DNA from: Xanthomonas sp. 3793
Lineage (GTDB): Bacteria; Pseudomonadota; Gammaproteobacteria; Xanthomonadales; Xanthomonadaceae
Direction: 5' to 3'
Length of the DNA: 64,000 bases
Assembly: GCF_024806835.1 (NCBI RefSeq)
Contig: NZ_JANTYU010000006.1
Location: forward strand, 124,001 to 188,000
Both the position numbers and the translations under genes were made by a program. Below, piece by piece: positions 40,747 to 51,200 of this stretch. The stretch's first letter is position 1. Each line of letters starts with the position of its first letter. Under the pieces are notes generated by a model, which saw nothing but the letters and a program-made list of their open reading frames with translations, did no database searches and was not told the origin of the DNA.

Positions 40747-41091
40747 TCAGCCGCAATACACCGCAGTGATGTTGTTGTGCGGGCCGGTTTCGATGCTCAG
40801 GTGATCGCCACCGCTCTCGCTGGCGCCCTGGGCCGGGTCGGCCAGGCCGCTGGCGGTGGTGCCGCCGGTGGCGCGTTCGCCGCGCCGCACGCTGACCTGC
40901 AGGCTGTCGCTATCGACGCGTGCACGCTCCACCGTCTGCGCCGCTGCGGCCAGACCCACGATGCCGCGGACCTTTTCGATATGGCACTGGCCGGTGATCG
41001 CGCCATCGATGGGCTGTACCTGTGCCACCTGGTTGGAGGCACAGGCCGAGAGCAACAGGACGGCAGCGAGCGGGGCGAGGGTACGGATCAT
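40747..41091 (-). CDS. Divergent I78-like lipoprotein
   Basis: 114-aa lipoprotein (MIRTLAPLAAVLLLSAC, Cys17) whose mature part keeps the I78 layout: a first cysteine in GQCHIEKVRGIVG, an arginine-rich middle (VSVRRGERATG) and the closing HLSIETGPHNNITAVYCG. Between them a Gly/Ser/Ala-rich insertion replaces the usual core. It is clearly related to the 37545 gene through the ending ITAVxCG. The start at 41091 has GGAG upstream and is the one that gives the lipoprotein signal. Inhibitor activity is unproven. Confidence 0.75.
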   Translation of the reverse strand: MIRTLAPLAAVLLLSACASNQVAQVQPIDGAITGQCHIEKVRGIVGLAAAAQTVERARVDSDSLQVSVRRGERATGGTTASGLADPAQGASESGGDHLSIETGPHNNITAVYCG

Positions 41092-41444
41092 CGGAGATCT
41101 CCAGCGGAAGAATGGCGCAAGCGTGAAGAATCCGTTGTTGGCGCGGCATGAAGGCTGCCCGCCGGGGCGCACGGCAACGCCGAGCTGTTCGCGCTGGATT
41201 GGTGGCCGGGAGCGACCAGCATCTGGATCACCGGGCGAACGTCCCCGGCAGCGCTCCCGTCCCGAGCGCGCGCGTAGCGGTGCGCGGCCACTGTTTCAGT
41301 GGCGCGTGCCGAGATCATGCGGCATCGATTATCTCAATTTCTGGACGACTGCACTCCAAATGTCCCGGCTAGTCGATCAATCGGCGCGTCTCTACGCTTT
41401 GCATCACCGGAGCAGCTTGCTCCACCACCGCAAAGAGATCTGTC
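41092..41444. other. Divergent intergenic region, I78-like gene and pirin gene
   Basis: About 350 bp with no gene recognised; it must contain promoters in both directions. No clear operator was seen. Confidence 0.5.
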
Positions 41445-42326
41445 ATGAACGCACAACTGGCCCCCGTCTATGCCGATCAGCTGCAGCGCGCGCCAAGCGT
41501 GCAGGTCCCACCGCGCCCAGTGGTGTTTCGCACCCGCGGCACCACCCGCGGACCGATCACCCGGCTGATGAGCCCGGGCGATCTGGGCCAGCTGGTCAAG
41601 CCGTTCGTGTTCCTGGACCTGTTCACCGTCAAACCGTCCGCGGGAGCGGCACCGATGGGCATGCATCCGCATTCGGGCATTGCCACGCTCACCTACCTGA
41701 TGGAGGGCGAGGTCGGCTATGAGGACAGCACCGGCCAGCAGGGCACGCTGCCCACCGGCGGGGTGGAATGGATGCGTGCCGGCAATGGCGTCTGGCACGA
41801 CGGCGTGCCGGTGGGCCAGGCGTCGGCCAAGGGCTTCCAGCTGTGGGTCGCACTGCCGGCGGCCGAGGAAAATGCGCCGGCGCAGAGCCTGTACCTGTCG
41901 CCGGAGGATGTGCCGGTGGCCGGCCCGGTGCGCGTGCTGCTGGGTCGCTACGGCACGCTGGAAAGCAGGATCCCGGCACCGGCCGACATGACCTACCTGA
42001 GCGTGCAGTTGCGCGACGGCGAGACCTGGCGCTACGTGCCGCCGGCCGGCCACAGCGTGGCCTGGATCGCGGTGCACGGCGGCCAGCTGGAAGCGGCTGA
42101 AAGCATCGGCGCCGGCCAGATGGCGGTGTTCAAGGATGCCGAGCAGGCCATCGAGGTGGTGTCGGTGGGCGCGACATCGTTCGTGCTCGGCTCGGCGGTC
42201 AAGCATCCCCACGAGCTGGTGATGGGCCACTACTCGGTGCACACCAGCGCGGCGGCACTGGCCCAGGGCGAGGCGGAGATCCGCCGCATCGGCGAGCAGT
42301 TGCGCGCCAGGGGCCGCCTGGCCTGA
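41445..42326 (+). CDS. Pirin family protein
   Basis: 293-aa bicupin protein. The N-terminal cupin carries the metal-binding HPHSGIATLTYLMEGEVGYEDS, with two histidines and a downstream Glu, and the His of GVWHDG. Bacterial pirins vary from quercetin dioxygenases to regulators of metabolic enzymes. AGAG lies 8-9 nt before the ATG. It precedes an azoreductase gene on the same strand after 233 nt; pirins and quinone/azo reductases often sit together in redox stress loci, which is an inference from gene order elsewhere. Confidence 0.92.
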   Translation: MNAQLAPVYADQLQRAPSVQVPPRPVVFRTRGTTRGPITRLMSPGDLGQLVKPFVFLDLFTVKPSAGAAPMGMHPHSGIATLTYLMEGEVGYEDSTGQQGTLPTGGVEWMRAGNGVWHDGVPVGQASAKGFQLWVALPAAEENAPAQSLYLSPEDVPVAGPVRVLLGRYGTLESRIPAPADMTYLSVQLRDGETWRYVPPAGHSVAWIAVHGGQLEAAESIGAGQMAVFKDAEQAIEVVSVGATSFVLGSAVKHPHELVMGHYSVHTSAAALAQGEAEIRRIGEQLRARGRLA

Positions 42327-42559
42327 TGCAACCGCCGCGGGCAGCGGATGCAGGGCGGCGGCGTGGCCGGCTCACGGTACATGCGTTGCCCAGCAAACCA
42401 GCGCACTGCCGATGTTGCTGAGAGCCGTGCGCTTTTAGAAAAGCGCGCCCTGCGCGCGTCAGAGCTTCAACCACGTCCATCACCACCGTGTCGATGCGTG
42501 GGCGCTACCGCCACGCATCGTCGAACCCTCACACCCCCTACGTTTCCAAAGGCATTCCA

Positions 42560-43174
42560 ATGAAACTGCTCCATCTCGATTCCAGCATCCTCGGCGCTTA
42601 CTCGGTCAGCCGTCAGCTGTCGGCGGCCACGGTTGCCAGGTTGCAGTCCGGCAACCGCGATATCGCAGTGACCTACCGCGATCTGGCCGCCACGCCGCTG
42701 GCGCACCTCTCCGGCGCGCACCTGGCGGCCCAGCAGAATCCCACCGGCGACCAGAGCCCGGAACTGGCAGCCGAACTGGCCACCAGTGCAGCCGTGCTGC
42801 AGGAATTTCTGGAGGCCGACACTGTGGTGATCGGTGTGGCGCTTTACAACTTCACCATCCCGACTCAGCTCAAGGCATGGATCGATCGTGTGCTGGTGGC
42901 CGGCAGGACCTTCCGCTACAACGCGCAAGGCCTGCCCGAAGGGCTGGCCGGCAACAAGCGGGTGATTCTGCTGGTGGCGCGTGGCGGCTTCTATGGCGCC
43001 GGCTCGCCGATGGCATCGCTTGAACATGCAGAGACCTACATGCGCACCGCGCTGGGCTTTGTCGGCGTGCACGCCCCCGAGGTCATCGTGGCCGAAGGCC
43101 TGGCCACTGGCGCAGACGCCCGCCAGGCGGGGATTGCCAGCGCCCAGCAGCAGATCGAAGGGCTTGCAGCCTGA
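42560..43174 (+). CDS. azoR: FMN-dependent NADH-azoreductase
   Basis: 204-aa flavodoxin-fold enzyme that reduces quinones and azo compounds with NADH. The N-terminus MKLLHLDSSILGAYSVSRQLS is the FMN phosphate-binding loop; VVIGVALYNFTIPTQLKAWID and VARGGFYG are the other family signatures. AAAGG lies 9 nt upstream of the ATG. The neighbouring LysR regulator is encoded on the opposite strand and faces it tail to tail. Confidence 0.94.
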   Translation: MKLLHLDSSILGAYSVSRQLSAATVARLQSGNRDIAVTYRDLAATPLAHLSGAHLAAQQNPTGDQSPELAAELATSAAVLQEFLEADTVVIGVALYNFTIPTQLKAWIDRVLVAGRTFRYNAQGLPEGLAGNKRVILLVARGGFYGAGSPMASLEHAETYMRTALGFVGVHAPEVIVAEGLATGADARQAGIASAQQQIEGLAA

Positions 43175-43182
43175 GTGATGCA

Positions 43183-43214
43183 GCACGCGATGCCCGTCCA
43201 GGGGCATCGCGTGC
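43183..43214 (+). terminator. Strong stem-loop after azoR
   Basis: A perfect 13-bp stem (43183-43195 with 43202-43214) with a 6-nt loop, 8 nt after the azoR stop. It lacks a T-run, but its position between converging genes suggests it marks the transcript end. Confidence 0.6.
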
Positions 43215-43426
43215 GCTGGCGATCATGTCATCCGTTTGCACGGTGCCGATGGTTCAAACGTGCCGACCCTGCATCGAGCGGACAACGTGCCGCTCGATGC
43301 AACGCGTTGCCCGCGCGGCAGGGCGTCAACCGCTTTCAAGCAAGGTCGGCGCGATGTTGTGCGCGCCAGGTGCGCAGACTGGATCGAATCAAGGCGTTGA
43401 AACCGCCGCACTCCGCAGCGCCACGA

Positions 43427-44374
43427 TCACCGCACGCCCGGCATGGCGGCGCTGTTGGCCAAGCCAGCCACCTTTTTGCATTCAGCCGCATTCAATCGCG
43501 TCGCCACGGCCTGGATAAACGCCGACACCGCACGCGGCAGATGGTGCCGGCTCGGATACAGCGCGTACAGGCTCTGGCCCTTGCGTTGAAAATCCGGCAA
43601 CACCACGGCCAGGCGACCTTCGTGGATATCGGGCCAGGTGAGCGCCTGCGGCAACAATGCGATGCCGAGCCCGGCCACCGCCGCAAGCCGCAGCGCGCGC
43701 GCAGTAGTGGCGGCCATGCGCGCCTGCACCTGGACGTCTTCGGCAAGCCCGGACGGGCCGACCAGCGTCCAGGTGGCGTACCCGCTCGGATGCGGGAAAC
43801 TGAGGCAGTCGTGCTGCGGCAATTCGTCCAGCCGCAGCGGCCTGCCGCGTGCCTGCAGGTAGCCGGGGCTGGCCACCAGCACATCGTTGGTGTCGGCCAG
43901 GATCTGGCGGCCGACATAGCCCAGGTCCGTCACCACACCGCCGCGGAAGGCCACATCGATGCGCTCGGCGATCAGGTCGGCCTTGCCATCGCTGAGCACG
44001 AATTCCAGGCGCACGCGCGGATGCGCGGCGAGAAACTCGCCCACCCATTCGACGCGGAAAAAATCCAGGAAATCCGCAGGCGCCGCCACCCGCACCAGAC
44101 CGGCGGCTTCATCGCCACCGGCCACCAGGCTCTGCCCGGCCGAGGTCAGCCCGTCCACCGCATCGGCGCAACGCTCGTAAAAGGCTTGGCCGGCGTCGGT
44201 GAGGGTGAGCTTGCGAGTGGAGCGTTGCATCAGGCGTGTGTCCAGCTGCGCTTCCAGCTGCTGCACGCGCCGGCTCACGCTGTTGGGCGCGGTGCCTAGC
44301 CGGCGTGCGGCCTCGGCAAAGCTGCCGCTGCGCACCACCTGCACGTATAGCGCGATGTCATTGAGATCGATCAC
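43427..44374 (-). CDS. LysR family transcriptional regulator
   Basis: 315-aa regulator with an N-terminal helix-turn-helix (FAEAARRLGTAPNSVSRRVQQLEAQL, about residues 18-45) and a periplasmic-binding-fold effector domain. It starts with GTG at 44374, with AAGG 7 nt upstream. Members related to DsdC/AaeR-type LysR proteins usually control a neighbouring divergent operon, but here the gene next to its 5' end is non-coding repeat DNA. The nearest candidate target is azoR, which converges on it. Confidence 0.92.
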   Translation of the reverse strand: MIDLNDIALYVQVVRSGSFAEAARRLGTAPNSVSRRVQQLEAQLDTRLMQRSTRKLTLTDAGQAFYERCADAVDGLTSAGQSLVAGGDEAAGLVRVAAPADFLDFFRVEWVGEFLAAHPRVRLEFVLSDGKADLIAERIDVAFRGGVVTDLGYVGRQILADTNDVLVASPGYLQARGRPLRLDELPQHDCLSFPHPSGYATWTLVGPSGLAEDVQVQARMAATTARALRLAAVAGLGIALLPQALTWPDIHEGRLAVVLPDFQRKGQSLYALYPSRHHLPRAVSAFIQAVATRLNAAECKKVAGLANSAAMPGVR

Positions 44375-44540
44375 CAGCGGCCTTGGCGCGTGTAAACGCG
44401 GAGTCTAAGCGTGGCGCCTGCGCGTCGTCGATCATTGTGCTGTGGAGGGCTGTATGCGGTAACTCGGCCACTCAGAAGTGGCGAAACAGCGCGGAGGGGT
44501 CAGGCGCAGAGCATGGACGCTGCGGTTTGGCTGCAGGGCC

Positions 44541-44640
44541 CTTGCCCGCCCACCATCGCGGGACACGCCGTGAATCCGTCCATGGAGGCTCTTACGCGGC
44601 ATCCATGCCGCGTAAGGTCCCGCGACGGTGGGCGGGCAAG
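44541..44640 (-). repeat. Palindromic element, unit 1 (nested inverted repeats)
   Basis: Outer arms 44541-44564 and 44617-44640 (24 nt) are complementary at 23 of 24 positions. Inside lies a perfect 12-bp hairpin, CTTACGCGGCAT with ATGCCGCGTAAG (44591-44602 and 44605-44616), and the block AGCCTCCATGGACGG (on the minus strand). Read on the minus strand it has the same order of conserved words as unit 2. I recall similar words (GGCATGGATGCC, CGGCGTGTCCCGCGA) in other xanthomonad intergenic DNA. Confidence 0.85.
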
Positions 44641-44780
44641 GACCGGTGGAGAGGGTCGGTATGCAGGGTGCAAGCAATGCATGACGTGCCCCACTGAATG
44701 ACGACGCATCCGATCAGTGTGCCAATGCAAGCCGAGCAACGGACAAGCTTTTTAAGAGAGCAACCGAATACCTCTCTGGT

Positions 44781-44883
44781 GCGGTGTCCTCGCCGCTTGC
44801 GGGACCGTGTGGCGGCATGGATGCCGCCACCGAACCTACAGGGACGTACTTGCGGCGTGTCCCGCGAGCGGCGAGGGCACCGC
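44781..44883 (+). repeat. Palindromic element, unit 2 (nested inverted repeats)
   Basis: Outer arms 44781-44805 and 44859-44883 (25 nt) match at 23 of 25 positions, both differences being G-U compatible in RNA. An inner perfect 10-bp hairpin, GTGGCGGCAT with ATGCCGCCAC, spans 44809-44830. Shared core words with unit 1: GCGGGAC, GGCGGCATGGATGCC, then CCT-CA-GGACG, and CGGCGTGTCCCGCGA. The arm sequences outside this core differ from unit 1, yet each arm pairs with its own partner. Confidence 0.85.
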
Positions 44884-45071
44884 GCGCTCGACCGACTGAG
44901 CAGTTGACGCTGCACCAAAACGACACCAAGCCGCACCTCTCGCCGGCTCAGCGGTGATGACCGCTGCGATGGGTTGGTTGCAGCTGAGCGAAGCTACGGC
45001 TTGGCGACAGCGCCTTGCCCGCTCCGAAGCCTGTTTACCAGACGACGAGACGGTGGAGACGGCCTGCACGC

Positions 45072-45293
45072 TCACTGCGCACGCGTCAGCCCATGGTGGT
45101 GCAGCAACTGCCGCAAGCGACGCTGCACGCGTTGCAGATCGGCTTCGGCCGCCTCATCCAGGATGCCTTTGGCCAAGGCATCGAATTGCGGCCAGAACTG
45201 GCTGGGGTCACGTACCCGTTGCGGCCACACCGACAACATCCTGCCCAGGTCGGAAAGCTGGTGATTGGTGTGGGTGCGTGTGCGCATGCTCAT
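45072..45293 (-). CDS. Small protein of unknown function, overlapping the ndvB-like gene
   Basis: 73-aa protein starting MSMRTRTHTNHQLSDLGRML. The ATG at 45293 overlaps the TGA of the glucan synthase (ATGA), and the last codons of that gene supply a GGAGAGGCGAC ribosome-binding site, so coupling is likely. The sequence is helical and charged (DALAKGILDEAAEADLQRVQ, RRLRQLLHHHG) with no signal peptide or membrane segment. I recognise no family. A cytosolic partner or regulator of the synthase is speculation from position. It is easy to miss because the same frame runs open far into ndvB. Confidence 0.6.
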   Translation of the reverse strand: MSMRTRTHTNHQLSDLGRMLSVWPQRVRDPSQFWPQFDALAKGILDEAAEADLQRVQRRLRQLLHHHGLTRAQ

Positions 45294-48200
45294 GTCGCCT
45301 CTCCCGGCCAGTCCAGGGCGACAGCGTGGACCTCGCCGTCGTCGACCAGGGTGAAAGCAAGCTCGGCTTGCGTCACTCCGTCGATTTCCAGCCGTGGCTG
45401 GACCCCCGGGCGCTGGGTGACGTCGACGACGTAGGTGCTGCTGCCGAAGCGATAACGCAGCTGATAGCCCGGCCAGCCGGCCGGGATGCACGGCACGATA
45501 TGCATGCGGGTGCCATGCCGTTGCAGACCAAGCAGCGATTCGGTCAGCAGCCGGTACATCCAGCCGGCCGCGCCGGTGTACCAACTCCAGCCGCCGCGGC
45601 CGGCGTGCGGCGCCACTGCGTAGACATCGGCCGCCAGCACATAGGGTTCGGCCTTGTAACGCTGCGCGGCGTCGGCATCCAGGGCGTGGTGGATCGGGTT
45701 GATCATCCCGGCCAGTTGCCAGGCGCGCGCGCTGTCGCCGAGATGGGCGAAGGCCATCGCCGCCCACACCGCCGCATGCGTGTACTGGCCGCCGTTCTCG
45801 CGCACGCCGGGCACGTAGCCCCGGATATAGCCCGGGTCGTGGCCGGTACGATCGAACGGCGGCATCAGCAGTTTGACGATGCCCGCATCGGCATCGACCA
45901 GGTGCTGGTACATGGCCTGCATCGCCTGCGCGCTGCGCGCCGGATCCATCGCTCCGGACAGCACCGACCAGCTCTGCGACAACGAATCGATGCGGCATTC
46001 GTCGGAACTGTGCGAGCCCAGCACGGTGCCGTCGTCGAACCAGGCGCGCCGGTACCACTGCCCATCCCAGGCGTGTTGTTCCAGCGCTACGCGCAAGGCC
46101 TGCGCATGGGTGTGGCAGCTGGCGGCGAAGACCGCATCGTCGCGTTGCGTGGCCACGGCCGAAAAGCGCAGCAGGGTGTCGTAGAGGAAGAAGCCCAGCC
46201 AGACGCTTTCGCCCTTGCCGTCCTTGCCGACCCGGTTCATGCCGTCGTTCCAGTCGCCGCTGCCGATCAGCGGCAGGCCGCGCTCGCCCAGTCGCGTCAT
46301 GCCGCGCTGCAGGGCGAGCACACCATGTGCGTACAGCGACTGCACGTTGCCGGTGAGCTGCGGCAGGTCGTAATACGATTCCTCGTCGGGCTTGAGCGCG
46401 CGCCCGTCGATGAAGCCGACAGGCTCGTCGAGCACGCTGGCGTCGGCGGTGGTGTCCAGATAGCGGCATAGCGCCTGCGGCAACCACAGGAAGTCGTCCG
46501 AGCACTGCGTGCGTACGCCGCGATCTTGTGGCGGGTGCCACCAATGCTGCACATCGCCCTGCACGAATTGATGCGCGGCGCTGCGCAACAGATGGGCGCG
46601 GCTGAGCGCCGGTTGCGCGTGCACCATCGCCATGCTGTCCTGCAATTGATCGCGGAAGCCGAACGCGCCACCGGACTGGTAATAGCCGCTGCGCGCCAGG
46701 AAGCGGCAGGCGATGGTCTGGTAGAGCAGCCAGCCATTGGCCAGCAGATCCACGGCAGGGTCGGGCGTGCGCACCTGCACGCTGCCGAGCACCTGTTCCC
46801 AGTGCCTGCGCACGTCCAGCAATGCGGCCTGCGCGGTGGCCACGCCGCGGCTGCTGCGCGCCAGTTCCAGCGCAGCGTCGCGGTTGCTGGCCGCACCCAG
46901 CCGGAACACCGTCTCAAAGCTCTGTTCGGCCGCCAGCGTCAGCGGGATCTGGATCGCCGCGCATGGGTCCAGGCCGGCACCCACGCGCCCGGACAACCGC
47001 TGCCGGGCGAGCGCGGCCGGTGCGGCCAGGCTGCCGTTGCGGCCGATGAACTCGCTGCGGTCGGCGGTGATGCTGCGGCTGGGCGCATCGGCATCGAAGA
47101 ACGCCACGCGCCCGTCGAACTCGGTGTTGTACGGGTTGCGTGCGGTCAGCACGCTGCTGCCCAGGTCGACCTCGCTGACCACATGCAGCTGCGAGCGCGT
47201 GCGGATGTCACCTAGCACCCATTCCACATAGCCGGTCACGCTGAGACGGCGTGGGCGCCCGGACAGGTTCTTCAACCGCAGATGGCTGAACTTGATCGGC
47301 CGTTGCGCATCCACGAACACCCACAACTCGCTGCCGATGCCGTGTTCGGTATGGCTGTAGACGCTGTAGCCGAAGCCATGGCGCACCGTGTAGCGGCCGC
47401 TGCCGCGGCACGGCAGCGCCATGGGCGACCACACTTGCCCGGTGTCTTCGTCGCGCAGATAGAACGCTTCGCCGGAGGTATCGCCGACCGGATCGTTATG
47501 CCATGGCGTCAGCCGGAACTCGTGCGCGTTCTCGGCCCAGCTGTAGCCGGCGCTGCTGTCGCTGACCACGCTGCCGAACTGGGCGTTGGCCAGCACGTTG
47601 CACCACGGTGCCGGCGTGGGCATGCCCTCGTCCAGGGTGATGCGGTACTCGCGGCCGTCGGCGGCGAACGCGCCCAGGCCATTGTCGAACAGCACCGCTT
47701 CGTCGGATGCGGCCTGCAGGGTGCGGTCCAGATAGGCGGCGTGGGTGCTGGCCAACGCGTCGGCGCTGTCCAGCTGCTGGATCGGCTCCAGCAGCGGCGG
47801 CTGCGCGCGTGCGCTGGGGTGGCGCTGCAGTTGCGCGTCCAGCGTGCCGTTGGCATCGCACAGGATCGCGCGCGCCACGGTCTGCAGCAGCACGCGGTCT
47901 TCCTGCGAAATGTGTTCGATGGCGCGCACGAAGATGCCGCCGGGACGGTCGAGGACATTGGCTTCGGGATCGGCGGCGATCAGGCCCAGGATGGCGTCCT
48001 GCAACTGTTGGCGATAGCCGGCCTGGCTTTCGTTCCAGATCACCAGATCCGCGCGCAGGCCCTTCAGGCGCCAGTACGCGTGTGCCTGCACCAGCTGGCG
48101 CGCCAGGTCGAGATTGTCCGGGTCGGTGATGCGCAACAGCACGATCGGCAGATCGCCGGAGATGGCATGACTCCACAGCGCCGACTGGCCACGATGGTTG

Positions 48201-51200
48201 TGCAGCAGTACTTCGTTATCGGCGCGCAATTGCGGGTCGACGAACAGCACGCGCGCGGCCAGCCGCTCGTAGAGCATCGCATCTTCCAGCGAGGCGTCGA
48301 TCTGCCGGCGCGTGACCTGGCTCTGGGTCAGCGCCAGGTCGAACACCCGATCGGCCAGACGGCGGTCGCGGTATTTGTCGATCAGCGCGGTGCAGGCCTC
48401 GCGTTGGGTCCCGACGCCATAGACCATGTCCACCTGCGCCTGCTGGTCGGGCGCCAGCGAAATACGGCAGCGGATCGCCACGATCGGGTCCAGCACCGAG
48501 CCGGCCGCGCCGGACAGGTTGGCGTGCGCGTGCAAGGCAAGCGGATTGCGGGTGCTGCGCCCGCGCCCGACGAAGGCGGCGCGATCGGTCTCGTAGGAAA
48601 TCGTCGCCACGTCGGCATCGTGCACGGCCACCAGATGCAGCATCCACGGCTGCGCCTCGTCATGCCCGCGCGGGCGCCGTGTACAGAGCAATGCCTGCTT
48701 GTCGGCCAGGATCTCGGTCTGCACGAACAGGTTGCTGAAGGCCGGATGCGCCTCGTCGGCCTGCGCCGGCGCCAGCACCACTTCGGCATAGGTGGTGATT
48801 TCGATCACGCGCGTCTGCCGCGAACGGTTGCGGATGCGCAGCCGGCGCATCTCCACGTCGTCCTCGGCGGAAATGGCGATTTCCAGATGGCTGTCGTAGC
48901 GCTGGTGGCTGCCCTTGAACTCGGCTTTCGCGTCGGAAAAAATCGCCTCGTAGCGCTCCACCGGCACGCAGGTGGGTTGATGCGCGGCCGACCACACCGC
49001 GCCGCTGTCCACATCGCGCAGATAGCAGAAGGTGCCCCAGTGGTCGCGGGTGCCGTCCTCGCGCCAGCGGGTCACCGCCATGTCGCGCGCGCGGCTGTAG
49101 CCACCGCCGGCCGAGGTCAGCATGCCGTGGTAACGCCCGTTGGAGAGCAGTTGCAACGCCGGCTGGGCCAGATCGGGGTCGCGATGGATGCGCAGGGCCA
49201 TGCCCGCCTCGGTGGGAACCGGGCGCTCTGCGGCCTGGGCCAATCCCTTGACGTAGACGCCGGCACGCGGCGCGCGCTCCTGCAACAGCAGCAGCGTGGC
49301 CTGGAATTGCGGATCGGCGACAAAGCGCTGTTGCATCGGCGCATCGCGCAACACGTGGTCCAGTGCCAGCAGCGCCATGCCCTGATGGTGCGACATGAAC
49401 GAGCGGACCACGGCGTGTTGTTCGCCACGCGGCACCCGCGACGGGGTGTAGTCGATCGCCTCGTACAGCCCGAAGCGGCCGCCGAATCCCAGCGCCTGCA
49501 ATTGCTGCAGATTGCGGCACGCCGCATCCGGGTCGACCATCAAGGCCATCGCGCTGGCATACGGGGCGATCACCAGATCCTGGCCCAGGCCGCGCTTGAG
49601 TCCGAGCCCGGGCACACCGAACGCGCGGTATTGATAATTGCGCCGCGTATCGACCGTGTTGTAGCCCGATTCGGACACGCCCCAGGGCACATCGCGCGCG
49701 GCGCCGTAGCGGATCTGCGCCTGCACCGCGCCGCGCATCGAGCGGTTCAGCAGCGTCTGCGGATAGCTGGGCATCACCAGGTCGGGCATCAGGTATTCGA
49801 ACATCGAGCCGCTCCACGACAGCAGCGTCGGCTCGGCGCCGGTATCGGTCAGGGTGCGCCCGAGCGCGAACCAGCTGTCCTGCGGCAGCTTGCCCTGGGC
49901 GATGGCCACGAAGATCCCCAGGCGCGCCTCGGAGGCCAGCAGATCGTAATGGCCGCTGTCCAGGCGACGGTCGTCGACGTTGTAGCCGATCGACAACAAC
50001 TGCGGGGCACGGTTGTAGAGAAAGTCGTAATCCATCTGCGCCAACTGCCCGGCGCGATGCGCCAGCCGGTGCAGTTCCTGCACACGGTTGGCGGCCCAGC
50101 TCTGCACGTTCGGTGCGCAGTCGCTGGCGGCCAGTTGCCGCAGCGTGGCGACCATGGCACCCGTCGTCCCTGCTGCGTGCGGATCGGTGTCGGCCAGTGC
50201 CGGTGCGCAGTGACTCAACTCGGCCAGGGCGGCCTTGCAACTGGCCACCAGCCGCTGCGGCCACGGTTCTTCGTCGTCGCCGCTGACCGGCATCAGCGCC
50301 AGGATCCGCTGGCTTTGCGCCAACAGCAGGCGCAGCGCCTTGTCGGCCTGGGGCGGGCTTGGCGCGGGCTGGCTGCAAAGGCCCTGTACGCCCTGCGACA
50401 TCGTATCCAGCGCATCCAGCGCATCGGTGGTGACGTTGCGTGCCCTGGCGTGCGATGCCAGCACGCTCAAGGTGTCGGCCAGGCCGTCGAACACCGCCAT
50501 CGAGACCGCCGGCGCCTCCACCAGCGCCAGCAACCCTTGCCGCAGCGTCAGCAGATGACCGGCCAGATTGCCGCTGTCGACGGTGGAGACATAACGCGGC
50601 AGCAGCGGCGCCAGCGTTTCGGTGTCGTACCAGTTGTAGAAATGGCCGCGGTGGCGCGGCAGCGATTCCAGGGTGGTCAGCGTATCGGCCACGCGGCTCA
50701 TGACGCCGGCCACCGTCAGGTAGCCCAGATCGTAGGCGGCCAGGTTGGCCAGCAGGCCCAGCCCGATGTTGGTCGGCGAGGTGCGGTTGGCCACCACCGT
50801 GACCGGATATTCCTGCACGTTGTCCGGCGGCAGCCAATGATGCTGCGCGGTGCAATGGGTTTCGAAGAACGCCCAGGTGCGCCGCGACAATCCGCCGAGG
50901 AAAGCGCGCTGCTCCTGCGACAATTGCGCCACCGGGGCGGCGGGCTGCCCGCCCAGCCAGGCCATCAGCCAGGGCGCGCCCATCCACGCCACGCCAAGCG
51001 GCAGTGCCACCCACAGCGCCACCGGCGACCACCACGCAACCGCTGCAACCACCAGCGCCGCGGCGCAGGCGGCGCCGGCCATCAGGCGATGTTCGGCATT
51101 GCCGCTGCGCGCGCTGCGTTCCACTTCGCTGGAGGGCGCCCACTGCAACAGATGGCGATGGGTGATGGCCATCCGCACCAGCGTGCGGGCGATGGCCGCC

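Larger units (their letters stand above)
44375..45071. other. Gene-free region holding two palindromic elements
   Basis: About 700 bp with no credible coding frame. It contains the elements at 44541-44640 and 44781-44883, in opposite orientation. The rest is unremarkable high-GC DNA. Confidence 0.75.

Noticed and set aside
44541-44883. CRISPR array or insertion sequence at the palindromic units
   Set aside because: Only two units in opposite orientation, no regular spacers, no transposase, no target-site duplication visible.
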